From Sabellastarte sp. h YS-2021 (taxonomy: Eukaryota > Annelida > Polychaeta > Sabellida > Sabellidae): 64,000 bases of DNA. Both the position numbers and the translations under genes were made by a program. Location: assembly GCA_964017235.1 (NCBI GenBank), contig OZ024931.1, forward strand, positions 21,242,189 to 21,306,188, in the 5' to 3' direction. Of this stretch, positions 24,089-33,820 are shown one piece after another. The notes beneath the pieces are model-generated. The model had not been told where the DNA came from. It did no database searches and saw only the letters and a list, made by a program, of their open reading frames with translations. Each line of letters begins with the position of its first letter. Position 1 is the first letter of the stretch.

Positions 24089-24228
24089 GTATATTAAAGA
24101 TTTATTTTTTTGTATAAAGTAATAACATGTTATTGGGTGATTACAGTATGAAACAGATTTAAATAATAAAAATAATAATAATAAAGAAACATGAAAAAAA
24201 ATGTTATTTTTGCTTGATATATTTTCAG
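24089..24228 (+). other. 140-bp intron in the PolB gene
   Basis: Donor GGAAG/GTATATT and acceptor ATATATTTTCAG/GA. The coding frame continues in phase across the junction and the intron is A/T-rich with microsatellite-like AATAATAAT. It lies between the region after PolA and motif B. Confidence 0.7.
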
Positions 24229-25003
24229 GAATTGACCTTGATCCTCATCAGAGTATTGAATGCAACCCTGGGAAGTGATTTGTTGCCAAACTATGTCTAA
24301 ACAGTTTTTGGCACAAATTTGCTCAAAAGTTATATGTCACTCAGGCCACAGTGATCACTGATCCAAAAACTACTTTCAATTGATTACTTCTGATCAAGAA
24401 GAGATTCAAGACATCCTATTTTTGAATGAAGAAGTTGTAGAGGTGCGACACTCCACAAAAACAAAATTCCTGAAGATTCTAAATACTAGTAATGTTGTCA
24501 TTGCCGCATTCACAACTGCCAGTGCCAGGCTGAAATTGTATGAGGCACTGAAAGTGGTTAATGAACGTGTACTGTACATGGACACTGATTCAGTAGTCTA
24601 CATAGCAAGGGCTGGAGAACCAGATCCAAAGGAAGGTTGTGCCTTAGGTGATCTTGAAAATGAGTTCAAATGTGATGACAAGTACATAACTGAGTTTATA
24701 GCTGGGGGTGCAAAGAATTATGCCTATAAGACAAACAAAGGATTAACAGAAATGAAAGTTCATGGATTTACCTTAAATAAGGCAGCCACCGAGACCTTGA
24801 ACTTTGATACCATGAAGGCCATGATACATACAAATGACAGACACCAATCTATCAGAGTTGAGATGGGGACAACCATAAAAAGAGATTCCAAAGCAAAGAA
24901 GATGTACACTGTACCCTTCAAAAAAGAATACCAAACAGTATTTGACAAAAGGGTACCATCTGAGAGGAAAAGTGTACCCTTTGGTTATGTTTCCTCTGAC
25001 TGA

Positions 25004-26840
25004 TTGATTTTATTATTATTTTGTTTTTGTCTTGATTGTGGTTGTGTATATACTTTTGTTTCTGTTGTTCGATGATGTCATTAACATGCAAGTTTTTTTC
25101 CTGCTTGCAGTAACAGCTAAGAATGCTTTGCAACCATGATACATTCTCACCATTTTCTGAATTTTTTTTTCTGATTTTTTTTCCACATTGCAGTATTTTG
25201 TAGTGATTATGAACAGTCCATGTGTGTATTATTATTAGTATTATTTATTTTTTTTCTTATGGTTGTTTTTTTTTTTGTGTTTATTATTATTTAATTTTTT
25301 TCTTATGTTTGTTTTTTTTTGTGTGTGTGTTTCTTTTTTACACTTTTTGTTTTCTGTTTTTGTTATTAGGTAAGTCTATGTTCACCTTTTTTCCATATAT
25401 TTTTTCAATTATGGATTCTGAAATGGCATCTCTATGGCCCAAATTCCAGGGAGAAAAAAGAATCCACTAACTTTGAAATAGACATTGTCAATTTTTTTTC
25501 TATCAATAGCTTCATGTTAATGCCAATTTTAGATAGCTTATTATATTAATAGACATAATATAGATTTAGTTTGATGTCAATAGCCAATATATGTAGATTA
25601 CTTATTTAGGTTTTAATGTTACTTCTAACACTGTATAGGTCATATCACAAAGGGTACTTTTATGGATAGACAACACCTGTACATACAGTTGGTCAAGGTT
25701 CTGTACCATAAACTTCCAACCGCTGGTAAAACAAGTACCAAGTTTCCAAGATAGAGTCTGGGGTTTGAATCTCACAGGTGGGAGGTATTACCACTGCCCA
25801 ATCATGGTCCCAGTAGTTTACTTGCTGGACATCATGTATAATTGTTTTTCATCACATATATGTTATTGTGCACAAAGTAGTAAACTAAGAATATGAGTTG
25901 TGCACAGGGTTATCATACAGCTCATCATACATTTAAGATGTAAATTATAGTGGAAGTAACCGTCAGAATTACAGTCTCATTGGCAGTTGGGTAGCACAAA
26001 TGCAGAAAAAATAAGCCTGAGTGGTTCTGAATTGTCAATCGGACTACAATTCTGCAGTGTCCAACCACTGGTGGAGTATTATTGTTACTATTATAATATG
26101 TAAGTGTTAAATTTTATGTTTAAATCTGCTTTTAAAGTACACTTTTTATGTGGAGGAATAATTGGATGAACTATTTTACTTATAATCTCCCCCCCCCCCT
26201 TTTTTATTATTTTTCACCAATCAGATTCACTGTCACAGCCTTGTCAAAATAGAATTTGGGGAATATTATGCTATGATGTGTTAACCTTAATATGTCTTAA
26301 TATAATAGGTTTTCAGATAACATATATTAATTAGTAAAAAACAAAAGCTCAGTGTCTTTTTAAGCAATTTATTGATTGTAACTTTGTTTCAATTATGTGA
26401 GACTATTGATTTTTTTATTTCTGCTTATTGATATTGTTGTTATTGTTTTTTTAAAGTGTTATTTATTGTTTTCTCTCTCTCTCTCTCTCTCTTGATGAGA
26501 GATGTTTTAATAATAAGTGTAAGTCCAATAAAATAAAATAAAACAAACAAATCAATATGAAATATGTTATTATTATTATTATTTATCATATATCATATAT
26601 AGCACATGGTTAACAGAAAACAAAAGCAGAAACATAACCAAAACAAAAAAAACAAAAGAAAACGATCTAATATCTGTACACACATGCACAAAGTCTTTTC
26701 TATTTACATACACAAATGTCTATATTTGCTGTCTGTGTCTCTCTCTCCATCATTTCCCCCCTCCCTCCCCCCAGTGATTAAAAAAGTTTATTGAAAACAC
26801 TTTACTTCTTATTTTACAAATTACTATTATTATTATTATT
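25004..26840. other. Non-coding gap between convergent genes of the PolB element
   Basis: T-rich and microsatellite-rich: (TC) run 26,471-26,492, TTA repeats near 26,568 and 26,824, and a C run near 26,191. It holds a diverged family-1 SINE (25,602-25,811, minus) and no supported gene. Any missing genes of a larger parent element are not here. Confidence 0.5.
25602..25811 (-). repeat. SINE family 1, diverged copy
   Basis: The reverse complement shows the GGGACCATGATTGGGCAGTG head, the GTGAGATTCAAACCCC B box region and a body resembling the 44.66-kb copy. Many substitutions make it an older copy. Confidence 0.65.
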
Positions 26841-26845
26841 ATTGG

Positions 26846-27742
26846 CAAAGTAGCTCACTGCCAGTCCCTTAATGTCCTGGGTCCACACACCTCCCGCATC
26901 ATAGAATGCCTCGGTGACAGACAGCTGGTCAGCCCTTCTGTCTGGCATCAGGTGAAATATTCGAAAACCACACTGCCATGACAAAATATTTTCAATGCTT
27001 CAGCCCAGTAGGTGTTCAAATGGGTCAGCACGTTTTTGCCCAAACACTTATGATCCAGCTGGCATCCCTCGCAGTTACGTCTGATGACCTCTTTTATTGC
27101 ATTCACCATGTGCATGGCAAAGATTTTCTTAAAGTTGAGTACCAGCATGGCCTGGATCACAGAGTTTTCCACCTCATCTATGTAGTTCAACTGGAATTAT
27201 ACAATACACAAAAACACGTCAAAAAGTCATCTGTATGTTTTTTTAGAACAGCTCAAACAAATGTCACTTTATTTTTCTTGTAAGAGGACACTTATGGCAG
27301 CATCAATAGCATACATGTTCGACTTGAGATTTTCCCATTCATCTACCTTTATGGCTACAACCCTTTTTGTGGCATACATTTTACCAGATAGTGCATCGAT
27401 GACGTAATCCCTCAGATGTATCAGAACCCTCCCCCTGTACTTGGAAACAGCTGCAAATCGGCCAGGACTTAAGGTAAACATGCATTTATCCTCATTCATT
27501 GCAACTTGGTCAGATCTGGCACTTACACAACTCAACATGTCTCCTCCACTTCTAGAGGCTGCTGGCTGGCCAGTGGGGGTCGTCTGCTGACCTTGAAGAG
27601 GTGAAGGGGTCATCTGCTGACCTTGTGGAGAAGGGGTCACTGGGTGACCTTGAGGGGCACAGGTCACTGGAGGTGGGTTGTACACAGGTACAGCTGCAGG
27701 TGTGGTGCTAGAGACAGTCAGATCTCCAATCATACTGTTCAT
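26846..27742 (-). pseudogene. PC4-like single-stranded-DNA-binding protein gene, two exons
   Basis: First exon from ATG at 27,742 to about 27,272: a Pro/Gln/Thr-rich linker (HPVTPSPQGQQMTPSP), then a PC4/Sub1-type fold (KCMFTLSPGRFAAVSKYRGR, VLIHLRDYVIDALSG, VDEWENLK). PC4 proteins bind single-stranded DNA. Second exon from about 27,198 (acceptor ATAATTCCAG): helical, then a Cys/His cluster RRNCEGCQLDH. A frameshift near 26,955 separates it from the end of the coding sequence (LMPDRRADQLSVTEAFYD, to about 26,846). The donor is unclear because the first exon reads into TAA. Likely role, by inference: coating displaced strands during element replication, or transcription from the termini. Confidence 0.65.
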
Positions 27743-27830
27743 AGTTGCAAAATCATCGCTTCTGCTCAAAATGGAGGTGTGCACTCTTCGACGACCAAGT
27801 GGTAAATTAGGCGGGAGCTGCTGCGCGGCT

Positions 27831-27841
27831 CCTTATATAGT
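27831..27841 (-). promoter_or_regulatory. TATA box of the PC4-like gene
   Basis: CTATATAAGG on the minus strand, about 90 bp before the ATG at 27,742. TGACATCATG and TGACGTCA-type sites lie just upstream on that strand. It mirrors the left promoter at 16.52 kb. Confidence 0.6.
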
Positions 27842-28051
27842 GCCCTTGACATGATGTCATTTCCTCTCTTCTGATTGGTCCATTCGGCCTGTGATGTCAT
27901 CGTGACGTCATCTGCTATGGTTACTGGGATTCCCTAGCAACACTTCTTTCAAAGTGAAAAGTCCCGATTCATACTTTTTTTGCAACCCGAAAAGTCCCAA
28001 AACCAAATCTCCATTTTCCAAGTCACGTGACCTTGTTGTTACGCAACAAGT

Positions 28052-28194
28052 CACCCACCCACTACCTGTCAATCACCGTCACGTGACTGATGACATCACT
28101 AAGCCCCGTCCACTCTACATGGGCAACGCAATGGGTCACGTGACTAAATACTGCAATCTGATTGGTTACACGCTATAGTATGTGGTTATTCTTC
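28052..28194 (-). repeat. Right terminal inverted repeat of the PolB element
   Basis: Inverted partner of 15,896-16,056. CACGTG boxes at about 28,025, 28,081 and 28,136 lie in or beside it. It ends ...GTGGTTATTCTTC. Confidence 0.8.
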
Positions 28195-28616
28195 CGACAT
28201 TGCCGGCAAACACATGAACCAATAGGGATTTTCCGTGAAGAAGGTCACAGATATGTAATTAGTTGCGGATATGCACGGATATCTACAGATCTGTTCACTG
28301 ACAATAGTGACAGGTTTTACGGATGAAAAGGATGCCTCAAGGACAATAAGGAGGGGGTCTACAGATAGAATTGTAGTTTCCCACGACACTCGGGAACTTA
28401 CGGAAAGATGCTTTCTCATGCATGAAAGCCTATAGACACTTGGCTTGGCTTTTGCTAATATACACTTTCTGCAATTTGATGTGGATACATCAAACTTTGG
28501 AAGTTTACAGTTTACACTGTATATGTTTAAGGATATATTTTGTTGGCATACAGATTTTGCCAAAATTTTAGAGGTTTTTTTTTTTTAATAGGAAATTTGG
28601 TGAATGCTTGTGTAAA

Positions 28617-29141
28617 ATGTCACCAAAGAAGAGGTCCAAGAGGAGAGGCAGTCAGCAGACAGAGAGTATGTCCACCAGGGCCAGGAGTGCAGAGGTGGAT
28701 GAATTGGGTTGTGTACCAGAGACTCAGCAGGCAGCTGGGGTGAAGGAGTTGGTGGTGGGAGTGGAGGATACAGAACAGGGTGACACTGGGCTGGAGACAC
28801 AGCACGAATCAGATACAAGTGATACACTAGCTGCTGCAGTTACTACACAGAAGGGCAAGGGCACAGGCAAGGGCAAGGCTGACAAAAGGAGCAAGAAACC
28901 CCCAGTTCTCTTTAGTACTGAGCAGGAACAGAAGTTAGTGGACTTTCTGCGTTACAATGAAATTTTCTACAACAAGCGTTTAATGGACTACAAGGATAGG
29001 TCCAAGAGGGAGGCTGTGTGGGCAAAGTGTTCTGAGGAGAATAATTTGGATAAAGATGCCTACCATAAGTGGATCCAGAGCCAGTGCACACTCTTCGGGA
29101 AAGTCACACACATGATGTCCGAGCAGGGGAACCAGTGCTGA
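28617..29141 (+). CDS. Harbinger Myb/MADF-like DNA-binding protein, N-terminal part
   Basis: The first ATG is at 28,617 (MSPKKRSKRRGSQQTESMST), a basic, nuclear-localisation-like start. A Glu/Thr-rich linker and a Lys/Gly run follow, then a trihelix/MADF domain at about residues 98-165 (EQKLVDFLRYNEIFYNKRLM, DYKDRSKREAVWAKCSEE, KWIQSQCTLFGKVTHMMSEQ). In the PIF/Harbinger superfamily such a protein accompanies the transposase and helps it reach termini and the nucleus. The ORF is intact to a TGA at 29,139, but homologous-looking sequence continues in other frames, so the full gene appears broken. It is divergently placed from the transposase at 31.7 kb. Confidence 0.7.
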   Translation: MSPKKRSKRRGSQQTESMSTRARSAEVDELGCVPETQQAAGVKELVVGVEDTEQGDTGLETQHESDTSDTLAAAVTTQKGKGTGKGKADKRSKKPPVLFSTEQEQKLVDFLRYNEIFYNKRLMDYKDRSKREAVWAKCSEENNLDKDAYHKWIQSQCTLFGKVTHMMSEQGNQC

Positions 29142-30419
29142 CAGAGAGACAGAAATGGACCAGAGACAAACCACATTGTGCACCATCTTACAGCAAAAAA
29201 GTGATTTCAGGGCTCCCAAGGGGTCTGCTTCTCAAGCCAGTGCAGCAGCGGGCTCATCATCCAGATGGGAGACTGTGCACATGGAACTGTTCCAGGATAC
29301 TTCTCATCCAGAGTCAACTTGTGACCCCTCAGACATCTCGTACCTGGATACACATACGCCTACAACCTGATCATGTACTGTCAGTGTGACATCAAGTTTA
29401 GCAGATTTAGACCTCCAAGCAGCTCTGGCCGAATCAGAGAGGGGGATAACCGATTTAATAGACATTGTGGTGAAAAAGTTTAAAGACAAGCCTGATAACC
29501 CAAGATTAGGCTTCTGTGACTTTCTGGAAGTGGAGGTGGTACAACTGACAAGTGACTCATATGACAAATTTCAACAAGAGACATTCAACTTATTGATGAG
29601 ACTGAAATGTAGGGACAAGCAGCAGCAAAGGTACCAACACGGAATGGGAACGAGCATGGCGCAGACCGTTACCTACAGCCAAGCCTCAACGTCACATCAT
29701 TACCTATTGTCTCACAAACAGATGCAGGCACCACATCACCAGATGCAACAGACTTTTACACATGTACCACAAGGGCTTGCACAGCAGCAATTGCAACAGT
29801 CACAGCAGCACTTTCAACAGACATTCACTCAGCCACATGCACCAGCTCAGCAGCAGATCCACAGACACGCTCCACAGTAATGCATGCAGCCATAGCAACA
29901 CGCTCCTCAGCAAAGCATGCAGACACAGCAACATGCTCCACAGCAAAGCATCCAGTCACGACAACACTTGCAGCCGATGTAGCAGCAGCAGCAGGCAATT
30001 CAACCACAGCATTCCATACAGTCACCGAAGCCAGTACAGCAGCAGCAGCAGCAACAACAGCCAATACTAACACATCAGCTAATACAGCAGCAGCAGCATC
30101 AGCAGCAGCCCATACAGCAACAGTCAGCAAACATCACAGCAGCAAATGTCACAGAGCACTGCTTCATCATCACAGCTGCATGTCATGTCACCACCTACTA
30201 CAATGCCAGACATTAGACGCCAAGGCAGCCCACCACTCAACAGGACACACCAACAGGATTCACCCTCTTACCACCAACAAATCCACCCTCAGTTTACAGC
30301 CAGTACTTCAGCAATATTCCAAACATGTCACAGGATGTCAGCTTCGGTGCCATCAACACGCCTCAGTTCCAAGCAGTGGAAGACACATCAACCACCCAAC
30401 CAAACCAACCAGCCTAAGG
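29142..30419 (+). pseudogene. Harbinger Myb-like protein, C-terminal part, Gln-rich
   Basis: A frame from 29,155 stops at 29,370 and resumes to TAA at 29,880, giving a helical segment (DFLEVEVVQLTSDSYDKFQQ). A long Gln/His tract encoded by CAG/CAA repeats follows (29,760-30,140) and runs past further stops to a Pro/Thr/Gln-rich end near 30,415. The Q-rich tail fits a loosely conserved activation-like region. The stops suggest decay, or loss of frame through CAG slippage. Confidence 0.55.
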
Positions 30420-30556
30420 GGACCAGTAGCCAGCTAGCCAGCAGATCGGCAATAGCTGATAATTTTTATCAGCTTTTATCAAGTCTCTACCCCCAAATAC
30501 ACACTACAACACAAACATTGATGTATTATTTGGCAATCAACTTATGTCACTCAGAA

Positions 30557-30590
30557 CCCCCCCCCCCCCCAAAAAAAAAAAAAAAAAAAA
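30557..30590. repeat. C14 then A20 homopolymer
   Basis: A run of C immediately followed by a run of A. It may mark a poly(A)-like retroposition scar or simple slippage; sizes may be assembly artefacts. Confidence 0.8.
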
Positions 30591-30857
30591 GCCCAAAAGT
30601 TCACAGTTCACAGTCCATCTAGCACTATTCCATTTTTATCACAATTCTTACTCATTCCATCTGGTTTTTGTCTTAAAAGTGCTTAAATGTTCTATTGACA
30701 TTTAGAGAGTCAAATTATAACAATATTTCATATTTTAACTGCTGGCCATTGGACAGGGGAGCTGCCCCTCATTCATGAAATAGTCCCTAATTTGTCTGCC
30801 TTTTAGCGGCCCCAATTGCGTTACAGCCCTCATATGGAATGTCAATGCCCTCAAGCA

Positions 30858-31736
30858 CTACTGTACACTGGCCCTCCCCCCAAAGTCTTCCTGATGAGCT
30901 GTGAAGTATCTTATCCTCAGTAGGTTGTGCAGTACTAGGCAGGCCATGGCAACCCTGGTGACCATGGAGGGCTCCTGCTGCAGCGGGCTCTTGAAAATCC
31001 TAAAGCGAGACATCAGGATCCTGAAGGCATTCTCTACCACAGTTCTTCCACGCCTGATCCTATAGTTGAAGACCATCTCCTTCAAGTCCATAGTGTGGCT
31101 GGAGTAGGGCCTCATTAGCCAGAGCATGAGGGGGAAGGCATCGTCTCTGAGAAGGAAAAAGTTCACCTTGGGTCCACCAATTCCCAGAGATTCACTGTCA
31201 GGGAAGCCGATGCTGCCATCCTCTATTTTGTGCCTCAAATCGGTGTGCTTGAAAATCAGAGCATCTGAAGTTTACCCGGCTGCCCCCATGTCCACCCACA
31301 GGAACTTGTAATCTCCATCCACCAGGGCAAGAGTACAATAGACTGGAAGACCTTGCTGTTACGAAAGAGGCTGCCTGTCCCTTGTGGACATCTGATTGGA
31401 ATATGCCTTCCATCCAGGGCATCCAGGCATGTGGGAAGCTCCACCTCCGGCAGAGGACTCGACCAGCAACCAATCCTCTGGGAGTGTGGGAAACTGCATC
31501 ACCTGATCTCGATAGGCCCTGGTGATAGCATCACAGACCTCAGGCACAAACTTATCGATGGTCGCACTGGCCACCCTGAAAGTATACTGCAGGGTGGTGT
31601 AGCTGTCACCAGTGGCGAGATGTCTGAGAGTTACTGCCAACTTGACTCCTGGACTCACAGGATCTCTCATCAAGGTCCTGTCCCTCTGGAACTCAGCAGT
31701 GACTCTCTTAGGGTCATCTAAGTGGTGCATTGGCAT
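30858..31736 (-). pseudogene. PIF/Harbinger DDE transposase (HARBI1-like), frameshifted
   Basis: Minus-strand translation covers most of a HARBI1-type nuclease in three frames. The N-terminal segment (VKLAVTLRHLATGDSYTTLQ, IDKFVPEVCDAITRAYRD) is 31,736-31,440. The first catalytic Asp is in CLDALDGRHIPIRC, with GSLFRNSKVFQSIVLL following. The second Asp is in TSD(A)LIFKHTDLR, and IEDGSIGFPDSESLG and FFLLRDDAFPLMLWLMRP follow. The catalytic Glu is in RRGRTVVENAFRILMSRFRI, and the C-terminus is VTRVAMACLVLHNLLRIRY. About 290 codons is short for the roughly 350-400 of the family. Two frameshifts and one stop inactivate it. DDE cleavage and strand transfer of Harbinger ends is the family's reaction. 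Confidence 0.85.
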
Positions 31737-31739
31737 TGG

Positions 31740-33442
31740 TCTGCTGTACTGACCCTCTTCTTCAAGCTCTGCCCGGGTTGGCTAAGGCCTGAACCTATAT
31801 CTTCTGTGTCTTCTCTGTCTAATAACTGGCAGACCACCTGGCAGACCCCATCTGCTTCTCATTCTCAACCAGTCTATCATAGCTGAAATGATGTGCAAGT
31901 TATGCAAGATTTCTGTCATGTCTGCCCATATTGGCATCTACATTGTATCTGGTTAGTGAGATGGAACTCACCCCCTTTTATAGCCATTGGCATTTAGGCA
32001 TCCAGATATCCAGTGGTCATCACCTCCCATGGAGACAGGTGTAATGTTATGTTAATAAAATATCCTTATCGATAAGCTGACATCCGCGAGAAAAATAAAG
32101 ATCCATAATCCCCATCTGTGAGTGTCCGCAAGGTCCATAAACCCATCTGGGGTGTCCTTGAGACATGCTGATGCATCCCTATGTTGTCCTGGCGTGTCTT
32201 GGGGTCTTTGGAGTGTGGTCACAAAGGAGTATCCGGAGGTCTTCTGCAAGCAACGCAATGCATCCCGTCCTTGTGGCATCCCTATTATCTGGAGAGTTAT
32301 CTGTTACGCGTCCGTAAATCACTCACTTTTCTGCATTGGCAGACACCTTGGAGGAAACTCAGCCTAAGTGGACATATAAAAATATGGCTTATAACTATGT
32401 TTGCAACAATTACATTTTACAGGGTTTTATATGACTATGATCTTTTTTCAGATACTAGTTCAAGGATACGTTAAAAGATGGAACTAAAAACGATAAACTG
32501 AGATGGAACAAGTTCACTTGAATCAATAGCTCTGAAACAATTTTTCATTGTTTTTATTAGTTATGTATACAATATATCTGCTGGGTACACAACGACCACT
32601 CCCCGATCCTCTGACAGAGAGAGTGTGCTCAATGCTGTAACATATCTTCTGTGTTTACCTTGGTGCAACCAAAAGTATATAAAATATTGAATTAACAAAC
32701 ACTTTTGTTGTTTTTAAAACATTCTAAGGTGTTATAAACTGTGGCAATGTATGAAATTTAAATCCATCACCACAGTAGCTGTCAGCAGTGGAAACTTGAA
32801 GTATTTTGATGGGTAAGAGGTCTGTTCCACTTCTCCGCTAAGATTTCAAAACTACTTAGGAATGAAATCGAGAATGTGATCTCCAAGCTAATGCTGAAAA
32901 AACTTACCAATTGTTGAAATCACTCCTGAATCATCCTGAACAAATCTTCAGCCAAAGGAGAGCAACTCCCAAATACATGTCTTGAATCTGGATAATATCA
33001 GAATGTTATAGAACCATTCACTTTATTGTGTTAATATATCTTACCTAGTAGAGTATTGCCTTTGGTCCGGTACAAGCCGGTCCCGCAAAACATCAGAAAA
33101 GGACGTCCAGGCTCTTCTCCAGTGGAACTGGCCTTAATGATGCCCCCCCCCCCCCCCCCCCCCCCACTAGGAGGCTAGTGCCACCCACATTTACTGGGTG
33201 GTCAGTCACGTCACTTTTTCGTTTGGCGCACAATGAATAAGATGCATCTATTTTTTAAAGAAATCCTTTTTGTTTATAACCTCAAATGACAATAAATTTC
33301 TTTGGAAAACAGGTATTATGTTCCTTAATATTTATAGAATCACATTTTGTCTTCTTCACTGGCCAGGTATGCGGGGCGTGTGGGTATTTTGCAGTGAACT
33401 TTGACCCCATCCCCATGAGAAAGGCCTGAGTACTGTTTTATA
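31740..33442. other. Right part of the Harbinger element and flanking non-coding DNA
   Basis: 31,740-32,364 holds the subterminal region of the Harbinger element, with GACACC/TGTGGCATCC-type words and the inverted GTGAGTGATTTACGGA. Beyond it, to 33,442, I see no gene, only a 23-bp poly(C) tract at 33,143-33,165. Confidence 0.5.
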
Positions 33443-33820
33443 CAGTTCCTCAAGGTCAGACCAAGGGACATACCAAGTGACCACTAGGGTCAAAAACAGA
33501 GATGCATTGCGGGTTAATATATATATTTATTGTCATTTAACAACAATAAAGCCACACTACAGATTATTTACAATTCTTGAAACATTTAAGTCTGGCACAG
33601 GGTCACCTTAACTCAAGTAGAATTTAAGGGGACCTTAAATCAATTTTAAGATCAAGTTAAGTTAGTTAAAGGAGGTAAAAGAACCTCATACAGATTTGAA
33701 GAAAATGAGGTTAGATGAGGAAGGTGGGCCTGTGCCAGAAATAAAGAGATATTTAAAATGTTAAAGTGGTGACATGGTAATTTTTTAAAAATTTGTTACT
33801 GAATTGAATTTAACCAGCCA
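33443..33820 (-). repeat. Split direct repeat B2
   Basis: 378 bp, matching B1 at 35,487-35,864 base for base as far as I can read. It forms the 3' end of the element on the minus strand. The flank beyond it (TTTTATA) is unrelated. Confidence 0.92.

Larger units (their letters stand above)
17395..25003 (+). pseudogene. Family B DNA polymerase, protein-primed type, multi-exon and decayed
   Basis: Predicted to copy the element's linear DNA from its termini. Candidate first exon 17,395-17,510 (ATG, donor CT/GTAAGT) splices in phase to 17,889-18,080 (Asp/Glu-rich, donor G/GTATGA), and that splices in phase to 19,435 (acceptor GGGCAG). The next exon has a Gly run and an acidic tract, then stops at an in-frame TAA (20,105). 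The same frame reopens directly after it. Downstream are a Cys-rich zinc region (20.92-21.24 kb), ExoI YYFDTEA (22,210), PolA DYMSLYPSVN (23,373), motif B KLCLNSFWHKFAQ (about 24,285) and motif C YMDTDSVVY (24,575). An intron at 24,089-24,228 has GT/AG ends. At least six frame breaks, a MITE and a SINE interrupt it. Polinton/Maverick- or adintovirus-like enzymes are the closest type I know. Confidence 0.8.
15896..28194. mobile_element. 12.3-kb terminal-inverted-repeat element with PolB and PC4-like genes
   Basis: Inverted repeats bound the element. The first 50 bp (from GAAGAATAACCACATACTAT) match with about three differences, and weaker similarity continues to a shared GACAGGTAGTGGG block. 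Inside, a family B DNA polymerase gene runs rightward from a TATA promoter at 16.52 kb, and a PC4-like gene runs leftward from a TATA promoter at 27.84 kb. Large linear-type elements such as Polinton/Maverick share a protein-primed PolB and long terminal repeats, but they also carry an integrase and usually capsid, ATPase and protease genes, none of which I see here. No clear 6-bp target duplication is visible. The polymerase gene is broken, so this copy is dead. It may be a deletion derivative or a distinct minimal class. Confidence 0.7.
15510..32367. mobile_element. PIF/Harbinger element, interrupted by a 12.3-kb insertion
   Basis: Putative limits are set by TAA at 15,510-15,512 and 32,365-32,367, matching the TWA target of the superfamily. 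Both ends carry GTGAGTGATTTACGGA (plus strand near 15,577; minus strand near 32,315-32,330). CCTTGTGGCATCC words occur near both ends. The terminal bases themselves (ACCCCAGTTACAC versus GGCTGAGTTTCC) match only partly. The coding part, a Myb/MADF-like gene and a DDE transposase, lies in the right portion (28.2-32.3 kb). The left 380 bp is separated from it by the polymerase element. The limits are inferred. Confidence 0.55.

Noticed and set aside
25004-26840. A hidden integrase, capsid or ATPase gene between PolB and the PC4-like gene
   Set aside because: All frames are short, T-rich or microsatellite-like; no recognisable motif appears on either strand.
29880-30437. Ala/Thr/His-rich 185-codon frame in the CAG tract
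   Set aside because: It is the off-frame reading of the CAG-rich region of the Harbinger Myb-like gene.
8979-33165. Homopolymer C tracts at 8,979, 30,557 and 33,143 as G-quadruplex control elements
   Set aside because: Uninterrupted single runs without nearby genes; slippage or assembly error is a sufficient explanation.
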